This document shows positions 21,833-30,253 of a stretch of 64,000 nucleotides of DNA, in pieces. Location of the stretch: contig NZ_SACT01000005.1 in NCBI RefSeq assembly GCF_004016515.1, forward strand, positions 273,674 through 337,673. The letters are read 5' to 3'. Each line of letters begins with the position of its first letter. Positions within the stretch are counted from its first letter, which is position 1. This DNA comes from Rubrivivax albus. Its GTDB lineage: Bacteria > Pseudomonadota > Gammaproteobacteria > Burkholderiales > Burkholderiaceae_C. Position numbers and translations under genes: made by a program. Below the pieces are notes generated by a model. It did no database searches. It saw only the letters and a program-made list of their open reading frames with translations, and was not told where the DNA came from.

Positions 21833-22636
21833 CGAGCGCCTGAGGCCCGCAGCAATGGACCGGACCGGTCCTGCGCGTTCGCAGGACACTCGGTCCCCGA
21901 CCGAGTTTCCGTGCGTCGCATCAAGCAGGTATCCGGCACCTCGCAGCGTTCTCACGAGCTTTCTGGTGTAGGGCCGGTCGACCTTGGCCCTGAGACGGCA
22001 GATTGCGACTTCGACCACGCGAGGATCCACGTCGTCCACGTCGCCCCAGACGGCGTCGACGAGGTCCGCGCGCGACAGGACGTATCCCGGATTGCGCATC
22101 AGGGCGGCCAGCAGCTTGAACTCGAGCGCACTCAGATGCAGACGTACACCGCCTCGCGAAGCCGTTCGCCTTGTCGTGTCGACGACCAGATCATCCAACA
22201 CGACACGATCGCCTGTCACCGTTCCGGCGGCAAGCCCACGGCGAAGGACGACTCGCATGCGCGCGACCAGTTCTTCACAGGCGACCGACCCGGCCACGCA
22301 ATCGTCGGCACCAGCTCGAAGGGCTGCCAGCCGTTCGTCGAGCGCGCACGTGCCCGTCATCGCCAACACCGGCACCGTGAACCGGCGCTTCAGTCGTTCA
22401 AGGGCTCGAACGCCGTCACGACCGATTGGGGTCAGGTTGAGCAGCACAAGGGCAGCCCCCCGCCCAGCCAGCCGTTGTTCGGCACGATGAACGTCGCCTT
22501 CGATGTCCACTTGAAATCCCCTCGCCTCCAGACGTCGAGCAAGTCCCGAGGCCGAACGCGTGTCGGCGTCGACGATCAAGATGCGCTGCGCCTCGTCGTC
22601 CACGATGCCATCGACAGGAGAACGGGGGAGCGTCAT
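21800..22636 (-). CDS. OmpR-like regulator with a degenerate receiver domain
   Basis: A 278-residue protein with a receiver-like domain (about residues 18-128) and a good OmpR winged helix (about 150-245, LSALEFKLLAALM...RTLRGAGYLL). The receiver seems unable to accept phosphate: the usual Asp is Asn (N67 in LVLLNLTP) and the conserved Lys-Pro after DDxx is lost (DDCVAGSVA). It probably acts independently of phosphorylation, perhaps through the partner encoded just upstream. Its ATG overlaps that Sel1-repeat gene's stop by 4 bp. A Cys/Arg-rich tail extends beyond the fold and over the convergent DUF4198 gene. Confidence 0.75.
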   Translation of the reverse strand: MTLPRSPVDGIVDDEAQRILIVDADTRSASGLARRLEARGFQVDIEGDVHRAEQRLAGRGAALVLLNLTPIGRDGVRALERLKRRFTVPVLAMTGTCALDERLAALRAGADDCVAGSVACEELVARMRVVLRRGLAAGTVTGDRVVLDDLVVDTTRRTASRGGVRLHLSALEFKLLAALMRNPGYVLSRADLVDAVWGDVDDVDPRVVEVAICRLRAKVDRPYTRKLVRTLRGAGYLLDATHGNSVGDRVSCERAGPVRSIAAGLRRSSTIQHEGGEV

Positions 22637-24180
22637 GCCGCCAGCGCTTGTCGTAGCGTGTCGCGTTCGTGAAAAGCCCACTTCGCGCCGCCCCGCAGGC
22701 GATCCAGCGTGCTCGCGCTGCCCTGTGCAAAGAAGAGGTCGTCGGCGCCCGCATGGTGTGCGAGCCTTCGCCGCAGTCGCACCGACCGTTGTCGCAGATC
22801 GCCCTCGAACGCGCCACCGATCGGTCGCGTCTGGCGCAACACGTGCGCAGCCTCATGAAGTCGCGACAACGCACGGACCGTCAACGCCGGGATCGCCCGC
22901 GGCGCAGCCAGCTTCGGCTGAACTACAAACGGATTCGGTCCGACCAGCAGTCCCCATCCGCGCACGCCCGAAGCAATGTCGGCGCTCAGCGCCTCCAGAC
23001 GCGTCAGGCCGAATTCGCGCGCGACTCGAAGCCTCCACGCCAGCCACGGATCGTCCCGATGGATGGCGTCGATCACCTCCTCGGCCAACGATTCGGGTCC
23101 TGACACTGGCAGAACCAGCGAGCACAGGATGCTGCGTGCATGCCCGTCACCCTCGCCCGCGGCCTCGTGCAGCCAGTGAATGGCCCTTTCGGTGTCTTCA
23201 ATCGTCGAAGCCGAGCGCAGCAGGAGGGCCCCCAGAAGGCGTTGGGCCGTCGGATCGCCGATGGCCGCCGATTTCTCCAGGCAGAACCGAGCCATCTGAG
23301 GATTCGCGACTGAAGCGCTGGAGTCGGAGTGCACTCGATACAACAGCATCCAGGCCTCCCCGTAGCCTGCATCGGCCGCGCGCAGCAAGAGCGCAGCCCC
23401 CTTGCGCATGTTGGCGTGTTCGGTCAGCGACGAAGGCCGATCGGCAACGACCTCCAGGCCGCATAGTGCGCGTCCCAGAAGTAATGCAGCGCGGGGATTG
23501 CCGCGGTGGGCGCAGGTGTCGAGAACGCGCTCGATGTCGGTTGGACCGCTGGTCAGGTCGAATCCAGCGAGCGCTTGCGCCCGCCACAGTGCATCGCACA
23601 TAGTTGCCAACAGCGGTGAGGTGGCCGGCAGCGGCAGTTGCGCTGCAGCGCCCAGCAGCTGCCCGACCAGCGGACCCTGCCCGTTCTCCAGCGCCAAACC
23701 GATGGCCTGCTGCAGCAAGGCCTCGAGATCGAAGGCGGTGTTTCCCCGGAGACATGCCAAGAAGACGCCGAAACCGGCCCGGGGTCCGCGATCTGCAGCC
23801 CGGAGAAGGAGCCGCGCCAGTGGATCGCCCAACTCGTCGGCTTTCGTGAGCCAAGATATCGCCGGCGCGGAGCAGGTATCGGTCAGCCAGCTCCAGACCC
23901 CGAGCTTGATCCAAGCTGGCACGCTGCCGACGGCCGCCGCCCGCTTCAGAGTTGTCACGTGTCCCAAGCGCACGATCTCGTGCAATGGCAAGTGCTCGGC
24001 GACGATCGATGCAGCCAGCGGCGAATCCGCCAAGGCCGGGCGCTCGAGATGTTCGAGTCCTTGTGCCAGATGCAAGGGGAATCCGTCGGTGCCCGTCAGG
24101 TATCTGCGGCCGACTTCGCAACGGGCCGCGATGTCCCCCTGCCTTGCTGCAGCAAGCAGCTGGATGTCTTTCTTGCGCAT
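22633..24180 (-). CDS. Sel1-like repeat protein
   Basis: A 515-residue soluble protein built of helical repeats. Sel1-type units are visible, for example AARCEVGRRYLTGTDGFP near the start, NPRAALLLGRALCG and KGAALLLRAADAGYGEAWMLL, then IGDPTAQRLLGALLL and IHWLHEAAGEGDGHARSIL. Such repeats bind protein partners. The last 130 residues are Arg-rich and not obviously repetitive. Its stop overlaps the start of the degenerate response regulator, so the two are almost surely translated together and may form one regulatory unit. The signal and targets are unknown. Confidence 0.7.
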   Translation of the reverse strand: MRKKDIQLLAAARQGDIAARCEVGRRYLTGTDGFPLHLAQGLEHLERPALADSPLAASIVAEHLPLHEIVRLGHVTTLKRAAAVGSVPAWIKLGVWSWLTDTCSAPAISWLTKADELGDPLARLLLRAADRGPRAGFGVFLACLRGNTAFDLEALLQQAIGLALENGQGPLVGQLLGAAAQLPLPATSPLLATMCDALWRAQALAGFDLTSGPTDIERVLDTCAHRGNPRAALLLGRALCGLEVVADRPSSLTEHANMRKGAALLLRAADAGYGEAWMLLYRVHSDSSASVANPQMARFCLEKSAAIGDPTAQRLLGALLLRSASTIEDTERAIHWLHEAAGEGDGHARSILCSLVLPVSGPESLAEEVIDAIHRDDPWLAWRLRVAREFGLTRLEALSADIASGVRGWGLLVGPNPFVVQPKLAAPRAIPALTVRALSRLHEAAHVLRQTRPIGGAFEGDLRQRSVRLRRRLAHHAGADDLFFAQGSASTLDRLRGGAKWAFHERDTLRQALAA

Positions 24181-24620
24181 GCGGTCAGTCCTTTGGTGAT
24201 GCGCGACCGCAACGAACCGTCCAAACTCTCAGCGGTCGAAGTTCGCGATGGCCTCACGTTCTTGTCCCCCGGCAAGGTATTGACCTGATACCAACGGAAC
24301 CCTTGCTCGCAAATGACGAGTTCGTCATCTCGATCGAGATCGCCGTCAAGGCGCATCTGAGGGCTGTCGACCCATTCGTGGTGCTGCCTTGTCGAAGCCG
24401 CCCGGTCGCGCACCTGCCGCACGTCAGCACCGACGTCGTGTCGGTCGCGGACCACGCGATGCGCACAGGTTTGGGAGGCCACCGCTAGCACTGGCGCCCT
24501 GATCTGGCGCCTTGTTCTCGCCTCTGCGGGCTCGGTCGTCCAATCTGATTCCAGCGCATTCCAGGTAACGTCTCGAACCACAGCGGCTGCATCGTGGACA
24601 CTCGGCTCGAGAGGTCGTCG
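24181..24620. other. intergenic/decayed region, no gene recognised
   Basis: About 440 bp upstream of the Sel1 gene with no frame resembling a known protein. It should carry the promoter of the minus-strand Sel1-regulator operon. The adjoining 24625-25470 holds two decayed genes, so this may be degraded sequence too. Confidence 0.35.
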
Positions 24621-24624
24621 CTGA

Positions 24625-24990
24625 GGTGTCGGCACGAAAATCACCCGGCACTACCAGGGCCGGGAACTGCTGCCTGTACCCGCCTCGACGGAGGGAAGTA
24701 GACACTTCGCCGCAGGTCGAGTCGATCGCATTGGGTTCATCAAGCGGGCACCGGGATTGGGCTACGCCCCGAATCAGATTGCGACGCTGGTGGACACCGC
24801 CGACGGTCGCATTCGTCGTGCCGAGTGCGCGGTGTCGCCCGCGCGGTTCGAACTGACTCGCGCCAAGCTGAGCGATCTACCGCGCATGCAGTGAACGCTG
24901 GACGAACTGCTGGCCCACAGCATCGCCAGCGGAGGAGTTCATCGTTGCCCGATCACCGAGGTGCTGATGGGCGATGGCGGCAAGGCCCGA
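24625..24990 (+). pseudogene. decayed MerR-family regulator
   Basis: One frame reads GVGTKITRHYQGRELLPVP, then VDRIGFIKRAPGLGYAPNQI and ATLVDTADGRIRR, then a stop (TGA 24892-24894) and TLDELLAHSIASGGVHRCPI. This follows the intact MerR-type protein at 27774-28244 segment by segment (GVETIRYYQRRGFLPVP, IRFIKKAQSVGF, GEVHPCPI). The start and first helix are missing, and the internal stop removes the metal-binding end. It is a broken paralogue of the neighbouring regulator. Confidence 0.75.
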
Positions 24991-25098
24991 CGGGGCGCAG
25001 CCTGGCTGATGATGCCGCTTATGGCCCACCCACCCGACGTTTCGGGCGTGGCTGGTCGCGCGAGATGGCGGGTTGCGGCCCCTGACCACTCCCGCAGA

Positions 25099-25470
25099 CT
25101 ACTGGCCGTGCAACTCGACCGCACCAACCTCGCTGCCGCCATTGAGCCAGCCGCTCGCTGAGACCGTATCGCGCCGGCCCTGCATCATCTCTTCGAAGCC
25201 CGCTGCGCGCGTCTTGTCGGCGCTGTCAGTGCCGACGAACACACTGCCGGCTGCACCGCCGACTTCGCGCCAACCGTCCGCAGTGACCGGATTGCGCCGC
25301 TACGCTGCATTCTCCTGGAGTGCGCCGAAACGCGCCTTCGCTGCCGGCATGGCATGGGTGCTGAACCCGGAAGCGCCGCGAAGCTGCGTGAAACCGGATG
25401 TGGCTGCGGCAGGCAGCGCGACGGCACCGGCGAGCGCGAGCAGCCGTACGAGATGGATACGGGTCTTCGT
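25099..25470 (-). pseudogene. broken paralogue of the repeat-containing exported protein at 27275
   Basis: The minus strand from 25470 encodes a signal-peptide-like start (TKTRIHLVRLLALAGAVALP), then ENAA, an in-frame TAG (25300-25302, codon 57), then RRNPVTADGWREVGGAAGSV and SASGWLNGGSEVGAVE to a stop at 25099. The parts after the stop match the NPVAADGWRDVGGEAG units of the intact gene at 27275-27760 in the same frame. The initiator codon has become ACG. So the gene is dead by a nonsense mutation and start loss, without any frameshift. Confidence 0.78.
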
Positions 25471-25744
25471 GGTGGACGCCTTGGTGCTAGGGAGTCCACT
25501 GAGTAGTCCGCCCGTTTCGGTGCCAATGTGCACCGTGCACGCACTGAAGAAGTCGCCGCCCGACAACAACGTTGCCGCTCGACGAAAGGGTTGTCATCGG
25601 CGCAATGTCGACGGACCTGAAGGCGTGGAGGACGAGAGCAGGCGCGGGCACTCGCGGGCCCGCGCCTGCAATGCGATCGACGTCGGGGGGTCGGGGCGGG
25701 CCAGCTGGAAGCACTGGATCTGCGCCCGACCCGATCAGGGTCTG

Positions 25745-26788
25745 TCAGAACACATGACGGACGCCGAGCTCCAGGCCCGACGATGTTTCGCCGCCGAGCA
25801 TGCCGGCGGGTGCGGAATACAGCACCGAACTGCGAGCAGCCCCCTTGTTGGTGACCCGGCCGTAGGTCGTGTACATCGAAGTCCGCTTCGACAGGTTGTG
25901 CACGTAGCCGATACCCAGTCGCGTGCTGTCGTCCGCGTCGCCGAAGCCGGAACCGACGGCGCCACCGGAACGGTCAGCACGCGTGTAGCCCAGTTTCACG
26001 GCGCCGGCCCCCATCGGGATCGTCGCACCGATCGACAGATCCTTTGTCTCGCGCGGGCTCCACTGTTTCACGTCGTAGAGCGTGTGCAGCGTCACGTCGC
26101 CCAGCATGTAGTTGAACTGGATGTTGTAGTTCTTGAAGTCGGGCGTGGCAGCGCCCGTCTCCGTCTTGCCATAAGCCACGGCAATGTCGACCGGCCCGCC
26201 CTTGTAGCCCAGCCGCCCGCCGATGTACTTGTTGCCAACGACGCCTTCGCCGGCGGCGACCTGGAAGTGCCCGTAGACGCCCCCCATGGCAGGCAGGAAA
26301 TAGCCCACCGTATTGTCGGCGCGCAGAACTGTCGTGGCCGTGCTCCCGAGGTTGGAGCCGCCGCCGTAGCTGAAGATGCCGCGCGAGCCCACGCCGACGA
26401 CGCCGAACTCGTCGGCGAAGGTGTTGTAGGCGGTTGGCGTGTAGTCCCGTCCGAGGCGCACCTCGCCAAAACCTCCCAACAGGCTGACGGTGGAGCGGCG
26501 CTGCCAGAACTTGGCATCGGCGGTGCCGGTGTCCACGCCAATCCCGGCCTCCAGATGGAAGCCAGCCTTAAGGCCGCCCCCGAGATCTTCGACGCCGCGC
26601 AGGCCCCAACGGCTCGTGGATGCGGATCCAGAAGCCACGCGCTTCACGGAGCCGGCGCTCCCGTTCTTCACCTGGCCCACGGCGACGTCCATGATGCCGA
26701 ACATCGTGACCGATGATTGCGCCAGGGCGCCCGTGGATAGTGTGGCCAGCGCCGTCGATGCGGCCAGTGCGAGCAGTGTCTTCTTCAT
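25745..26788 (-). CDS. Gram-negative general porin (Porin_4 type)
   Basis: A 347-residue outer-membrane trimeric porin typical of Burkholderiales. It has a signal peptide MKKTLLALAASTALA ending at GALAQS, the mature start SSVTMFGIMDVAVG, the strand motif SRWGLRGVEDLGGGLKAGFHLE, and a C-terminal beta-signal ending GLELGVRHVF. It forms diffusion channels for small solutes. ATG 26788 begins the signal peptide directly. It stands alone between the decayed regulator genes and the repeat protein gene. Nothing ties it firmly to metals. Confidence 0.93.
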   Translation of the reverse strand: MKKTLLALAASTALATLSTGALAQSSVTMFGIMDVAVGQVKNGSAGSVKRVASGSASTSRWGLRGVEDLGGGLKAGFHLEAGIGVDTGTADAKFWQRRSTVSLLGGFGEVRLGRDYTPTAYNTFADEFGVVGVGSRGIFSYGGGSNLGSTATTVLRADNTVGYFLPAMGGVYGHFQVAAGEGVVGNKYIGGRLGYKGGPVDIAVAYGKTETGAATPDFKNYNIQFNYMLGDVTLHTLYDVKQWSPRETKDLSIGATIPMGAGAVKLGYTRADRSGGAVGSGFGDADDSTRLGIGYVHNLSKRTSMYTTYGRVTNKGAARSSVLYSAPAGMLGGETSSGLELGVRHVF

Positions 26789-27274
26789 GTGTTGAATCTC
26801 CGATAAGTGACAAGGGAACACCTTTCTGCTTCGATGGGCCTCCGACTCCGCCCTCCGTCGGCGGCATCCGGCAACCTCTGTCAGGAGAAGGCGCTGGATG
26901 CAGACTAGGTGGCGCAAGCGCTACTGGCGAGAAGCTCGTTCAGGAGTGCTGGGGTTGCGCCAAGGCTCCCCCCTGCGTTCGAACGCAACCTGTCGCAGCA
27001 GCCCGACATGGGTGGCCAGTTCTGTTCGCCGACCTCTTGTGCTGGGCGCGGTCCTGCGACTGCTTGCGGCCCATCGAGGTGACCAGATGAGATTGCGTCT
27101 GTCAGAGAAGCACGATCAAGCCTCTTTGGCGCCTTGATCGTGAGATGACGCAGATGTCATGAACGGGCCATCTTTCTGTGGGTGAGCGGTTTCTACATTG
27201 GCCGCACGGTGCACCGAGACACCGCGACACATGGGGGACGAGATGTCGCCCCGCCACTCAGCAAGGAGTTCGTC
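26789..27274. other. intergenic region with a hairpin and a CopR-like site
   Basis: About 490 bp without a supported gene. At 27111-27142 there is a perfect 10-bp inverted repeat (CACGATCAAG and its complement) around a 12-nt loop, with no U-run. At 27145-27160 lies ATGAC-N6-GTCAT, similar in core to the CusR/CopR box, 115 bp before the gene at 27275. Both are candidates for control of that gene. Confidence 0.4.
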
Positions 27275-27760
27275 ATGAAGACCCGTTTCAACCTGATCGC
27301 CATCGCGCTGCTTGCCGCCGCGACCACCACGTCCGCCTTCGCCACCACCGGCACCACGTTCGTCGGTGGCGAGGCAGGCTTCAAGTCCCACCCCATGCCA
27401 ACGGTCAAGACCCGCGCCCAGGTGCAGCAGGAACTGGCCGCTTGGCGCGCGAACCCGGTCGCCGCCGACGGCTGGCGCGATGTGGGCGGCGAGGCTGGCG
27501 CGGTCTACGTCGGAACCGGCGCCAGCGGCAGGTCACGTGCCGAGGTGGTGAGTGAAATGCTGCAGGCCAAGCGCAATCCAGTCGGCAGCGACGGGTGGAT
27601 GAATGTCGGCGGCGAGGCCGGCGCGGTGTTCGTCGGCACCCGCGCGCCAGAATCGAGCACGCTGCGCATGGCGCACCCGAGTGGCCAAGCCTGCCACCGC
27701 ATCGTCGGTGGATTGAGCCGCAGCGGTCACATGGCCGCGGCTGCAGGCCGCAACTGCTGA
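27275..27760 (+). CDS. small exported protein with GGEAG repeats (DUF4148-like)
   Basis: A 161-residue secreted protein. After a signal peptide (residues 1-23) it carries three copies of a VGGEAG-containing unit, two of them fuller (NPVAADGWRDVGGEAGAVYV; NPVGSDGWMNVGGEAGAVFV), each separated by a helical segment such as KTRAQVQQELAAWRAN that resembles DUF4148 proteins of Burkholderiales. The function of the family is unknown. A strong AAGGAG lies 6 nt before ATG 27275. A broken paralogue lies nearby on the other strand (25099-25470), and a CopR-like dyad lies upstream. Confidence 0.65.
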   Translation: MKTRFNLIAIALLAAATTTSAFATTGTTFVGGEAGFKSHPMPTVKTRAQVQQELAAWRANPVAADGWRDVGGEAGAVYVGTGASGRSRAEVVSEMLQAKRNPVGSDGWMNVGGEAGAVFVGTRAPESSTLRMAHPSGQACHRIVGGLSRSGHMAAAAGRNC

Positions 27761-27773
27761 TCCCTGGTGGGCC

Positions 27774-28244
27774 TCACGGCCGCGGCGCCTCGTCCGCATC
27801 CGTGAGCGCGTCGATGATCGGGCAAGGGTGGACCTCGCCCGTGGTCAGGCACTGGTGAAGGAGGTGGGCCAGTGCCGCCTGCATCCGCGCCAGATCGGCC
27901 AGTTTGCCGTTGATCTGCGCCAGCCTTGCGGCGGTCACCGCCTGTACCCGGCGCCGGTTGCGGCCGTCGGCGAGGTCGAGCAGCGTGCCGATCTCCTCCA
28001 GCGTGAACCCAACCGACTGCGCCTTCTTGATGAAACGGATGCGCTGTACCAGCGCGGTCGGATAGAGGCGCACCGCCCCACTCGACGGCGGCACGGGCAA
28101 GAAACCACGGCGCTGGTAGTAGCGGATGGTCTCGACCCCGACGTCCGACATCCGGGCCAGTTGCCCGATCGTGAGCGGGGGCGCACCCGTGTCGGTTCGA
28201 CGTGGCTGGCGTCCCCTTCGAGGCGGCACGGCGTCATGGTTCAT
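27774..28244 (-). CDS. MerR-family metal regulator (mercury/copper type, one sensor Cys missing)
   Basis: A 156-residue activator with a basic N-terminal extension, winged helix (TIGQLARMSDVGVETIRYYQ) and a MerR-like C-terminus (KLADLARMQAALAHLLHQC). C132 and C141 match the two C-terminal mercury ligands of MerR in the C-x8-C spacing (GEVHPCPII), but the third ligand, Cys82 of MerR, is absent (DGRNRRRVQ). CueR-type copper sensors also lack that Cys but have C-x7-C. Metal preference is therefore uncertain. A perfect mer-type operator (28887-28917) lies 650 bp away before a copper gene string and is its best candidate target. ATG 28244 was chosen; start codons nearer the fold are possible. Confidence 0.75.
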   Translation of the reverse strand: MNHDAVPPRRGRQPRRTDTGAPPLTIGQLARMSDVGVETIRYYQRRGFLPVPPSSGAVRLYPTALVQRIRFIKKAQSVGFTLEEIGTLLDLADGRNRRRVQAVTAARLAQINGKLADLARMQAALAHLLHQCLTTGEVHPCPIIDALTDADEAPRP

Positions 28245-28278
28245 GGCGTCATGGTCCGTAGTCGGATACGCCGTAGTG

Positions 28279-28292
28279 TTGACTTGCGTCAA
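28279..28292. promoter_or_regulatory. FNR/ANR-type box in the divergent region
   Basis: TTGACTTGCGTCAA is a perfect TTGAC-N4-GTCAA palindrome, close to the FNR/ANR/DNR consensus TTGAT-N4-ATCAA and to sites used in Burkholderiales. It lies between the MerR-like gene and the divergent small exported protein gene (50 bp from the latter's start), so it could link either to low oxygen. Pattern only. Confidence 0.4.
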
Positions 28293-28342
28293 ATGCCCTG
28301 CGGAACCCGCGCCTACGATCGGAGTCACTCCCTGTGCCCACC

Positions 28343-28783
28343 ATGACACCGATCCGCCGACCCAGAACCCTGCGCCGCATCGCCACCGCGATGCTGCTGT
28401 TCTGGCTGTTTGCCATCGGCGCGTCATGGGCCAACGCCTGTGTCCTGCAGAACCAGCAGACCCATGCTCACGCCGATGCGGTCGAGGGTGATCACGCCTT
28501 CAGCACCGTGACGGCCGGGCATGGTGGCGCCGTGCCATCGCACGCTGACGATGGGGATGCCGGCGACCTGGTCTGCCTGGACCTCTGCGACGCAGCGTCG
28601 CAGTCCTGTGTGCAGCCTGACGGCGCACCAGGGGCGGTCGATCTCACCGACGGGCCTCCGCTGCTGCTGGCAGCGGCCTGGGCCCCAGTCGCCGCGCGCG
28701 TGGCCGACGTCCCCGTCGTCGCCACGGCGCCGCTTCCTGACGCGGTTCCGCCGCGCACCCGGCTTTCCCGCCTGGCGCTCTAG
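28343..28783 (+). CDS. small exported protein of unknown function
   Basis: A 146-residue protein with a basic start and signal peptide (residues 12-30, LLFWLFAIGASWANA). A His-containing stretch (THAHADAVEGDHAF) and three further cysteines (VCLDLCDAASQSC near residue 90) follow, then an Ala/Pro-rich tail. Small proteins of this layout commonly precede metal resistance operons, similar in style to CzcI. ATG 28343 is preferred to GTG 28334. A FNR-like box lies upstream. No family name assigned. Confidence 0.6.
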   Translation: MTPIRRPRTLRRIATAMLLFWLFAIGASWANACVLQNQQTHAHADAVEGDHAFSTVTAGHGGAVPSHADDGDAGDLVCLDLCDAASQSCVQPDGAPGAVDLTDGPPLLLAAAWAPVAARVADVPVVATAPLPDAVPPRTRLSRLAL

Positions 28784-28886
28784 CGCCTCATCCTCGCGCC
28801 CGGCCCGGACTAAGGGCGGCGTGCGCACGCGTTCGCACGTCCCGTCGCCATGAGCACCCGGCCGGCGCCATCCGTCGTTCGGCCGC

Positions 28887-28917
28887 TTGACTCCGTACCC
28901 AGGTACGGCCATCAGAC
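28887..28917 (+). promoter_or_regulatory. mer-type operator/promoter (perfect CCGTAC-N4-GTACGG dyad)
   Basis: TTGACT (28887-28892), a 19-bp spacer holding CCGTAC-CCAG-GTACGG, then TCAGAC (28912-28917). The half-sites and 4-bp centre are those of the Tn501-type mer operator. It lies 60 bp before the Met-rich protein gene at 28977, so a MerR homologue, most simply the one at 27774-28244, should activate that gene string. Confidence 0.8.
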
Positions 28918-28976
28918 TGAGGCCGGTCAGCGGTCCTCGCCCTTCACGATCCACTCGCAATTCGCAGGAGCTTGAT

Positions 28977-29504
28977 ATGACATCCGTTCGCACGATCTCG
29001 ATCCTCACCACGACCACGCTGGCCTTGCTGGCCGCCCCGGCCTTCGCCGCCGGCAACGACGAGCACGACGCCCATCACCCGGCCGCAGCGGCCGAACAGC
29101 GCGTGGCCCAGGCGCCGCAGGCCGCTCAAGGCATGGGCATGGGCAACACCATCGCAGCGCCCTCCGGTTCGGCCGCGGCGCCGGCTGGCTACGCCGAGCA
29201 GATGAAGGCCATGCAGGCGATGCACGACAAGATGCTCGCGGCCAAGACGCCGGAGGAGCGCAACGCGCTGATGGCCGAGCAGATGAAGCTCATGCAGGAC
29301 GGCATGACCATGATGGGCCGCATGGGCGGCGGCATGGGCATGGGTGGCGGCGCGATGATGGGTGGCAACCGCCCCGGTGCCGCGCCCGCCCAGCCCGGCG
29401 ACATGGCGTCGCGCCAGCAGATGATGGAGCAGCGCATGGACATGATGCAGTCCATGATGCAGATGATGATGGACCGCATGGCGCCAGCCCCGGCCAGGAA
29501 GTGA
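28977..29504 (+). CDS. Met-rich periplasmic protein, probable copper binding
   Basis: A 175-residue secreted protein (signal peptide to about residue 24, ending AAPAFAAG). The mature part has a short His cluster and extremely Met-rich helices: [34 protein letters not shown] and [19 protein letters not shown]. Clusters of this kind bind Cu(I)/Ag(I). It has a Shine-Dalgarno AGGAG before ATG 28977 and starts a string of six or more closely spaced genes ending with a Cu-ATPase. No named family. Confidence 0.65.
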   Translation: MTSVRTISILTTTTLALLAAPAFAAGNDEHDAHHPAAAAEQRVAQAPQAAQGMGMGNTIAAPSGSAAAPAGYAEQMKAMQAMHDKMLAAKTPEERNALMAEQMKLMQDGMTMMGRMGGGMGMGGGAMMGGNRPGAAPAQPGDMASRQQMMEQRMDMMQSMMQMMMDRMAPAPARK

Positions 29505-29514
29505 GGGGCGGCGC

Positions 29515-29922
29515 ATGAGCTACGGATTCCACTGCGATCTGCCCGGCCGCGACTTCGGCGCTGCCGTGGCGCACGTCACCGACGCGCTCAAGGCCGAGGG
29601 CTTCGGCGTGCTGACCGAGATCGACGTCCAGGCGACGATGAAGGCCAAGCTCGGCGTCGATGGCCGGCCCTACCGCATCCTCGGCGCCTGCAACCCGCCG
29701 CTGGCGCACCGCGTGCTGAGCGCCGAGCCCGACATCGGCCTGCTGCTGCCCTGCAACGTGGTCGTGCGCGAGGAGGCCGACGGTCGCCTCGTCGCCGCCT
29801 TCATGGACCCGGTGGCGGTGCTGCAGCTCACCGACGACGGCGAGGTGGCCACGGTGGCCCAAGAGGTGCGCACGCGGCTGCAGCGCGTGCGTGACGCGAT
29901 CGCGGCGCCGGCGCGGGGCTGA
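29515..29922 (+). CDS. DUF302-domain protein
   Basis: A 135-residue soluble protein with the DUF302 fold: an N-terminal strand ([13 protein letters not shown]), then [20 protein letters not shown] and the family motif [20 protein letters not shown] followed by [11 protein letters not shown]. Its two cysteines fall in conserved positions (GACNPP, LLPCNV). DUF302 proteins are frequent in copper and sulfur oxidation clusters and may bind metal or thiols, but no biochemical role is established that I can cite. Ten bp after the Met-rich gene. Confidence 0.85.
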   Translation: MSYGFHCDLPGRDFGAAVAHVTDALKAEGFGVLTEIDVQATMKAKLGVDGRPYRILGACNPPLAHRVLSAEPDIGLLLPCNVVVREEADGRLVAAFMDPVAVLQLTDDGEVATVAQEVRTRLQRVRDAIAAPARG

Positions 29923-29933
29923 AGGAGATGCAC

Positions 29934-30179
29934 ATGTTCTACGACGGTGGATGGTTCATGGGCGGCATGCACTTCCTGTGGTGGATCTTCTGGGTCGCGA
30001 TCGTCGTTGGCTTCGCCTGGGCGCTCTGGGGCCGACCCGGCGATGCACGCGGCGGAACGGCAGCGCGAGAGACGCCGCTCGAACTGCTCCGGCGACGCCT
30101 GGCCAGCGGCGAGTGCACGCCCGAGGAGTACGAGAAGCGCAAGGCACTGCTGGAACGCGACCGCACGGCAGGCCCTTGA
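29934..30179 (+). CDS. small membrane protein with a SHOCT domain
   Basis: An 81-residue protein with one transmembrane helix (FLWWIFWVAIVVGFAWALW, about residues 14-32) and a C-terminal SHOCT motif (LELLRRRLASGECTPEEYEK). SHOCT modules often serve oligomerisation or membrane-complex roles. ATG 29934 is preferred over ATG 29928 because the GAAGGAG ribosome-binding site abuts the latter. Its stop codon overlaps the -35 of the next MerR-type promoter. Confidence 0.8.
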   Translation: MFYDGGWFMGGMHFLWWIFWVAIVVGFAWALWGRPGDARGGTAARETPLELLRRRLASGECTPEEYEKRKALLERDRTAGP

Positions 30180-30206
30180 CCTTGACACGGGGTCAGGGTC
30201 GAAGCT
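30176..30206 (+). promoter_or_regulatory. CueR-like MerR-family promoter before the DUF2933 and Cu-ATPase genes
   Basis: TTGACC (30176-30181), a 19-bp spacer and GAAGCT (30201-30206). A near-perfect dyad GACCTTGAC-N5-GTCAGGGTC fills the spacer, resembling CueR/HmrR operators that start TTGACCTT. It would give the copper ATPase its own metal-induced promoter inside the longer gene string. Confidence 0.6.
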
Positions 30207-30253
30207 GACCTCGTGCGCTCGACGTCGACGCCGCATCACGAAAGGAGGACACC

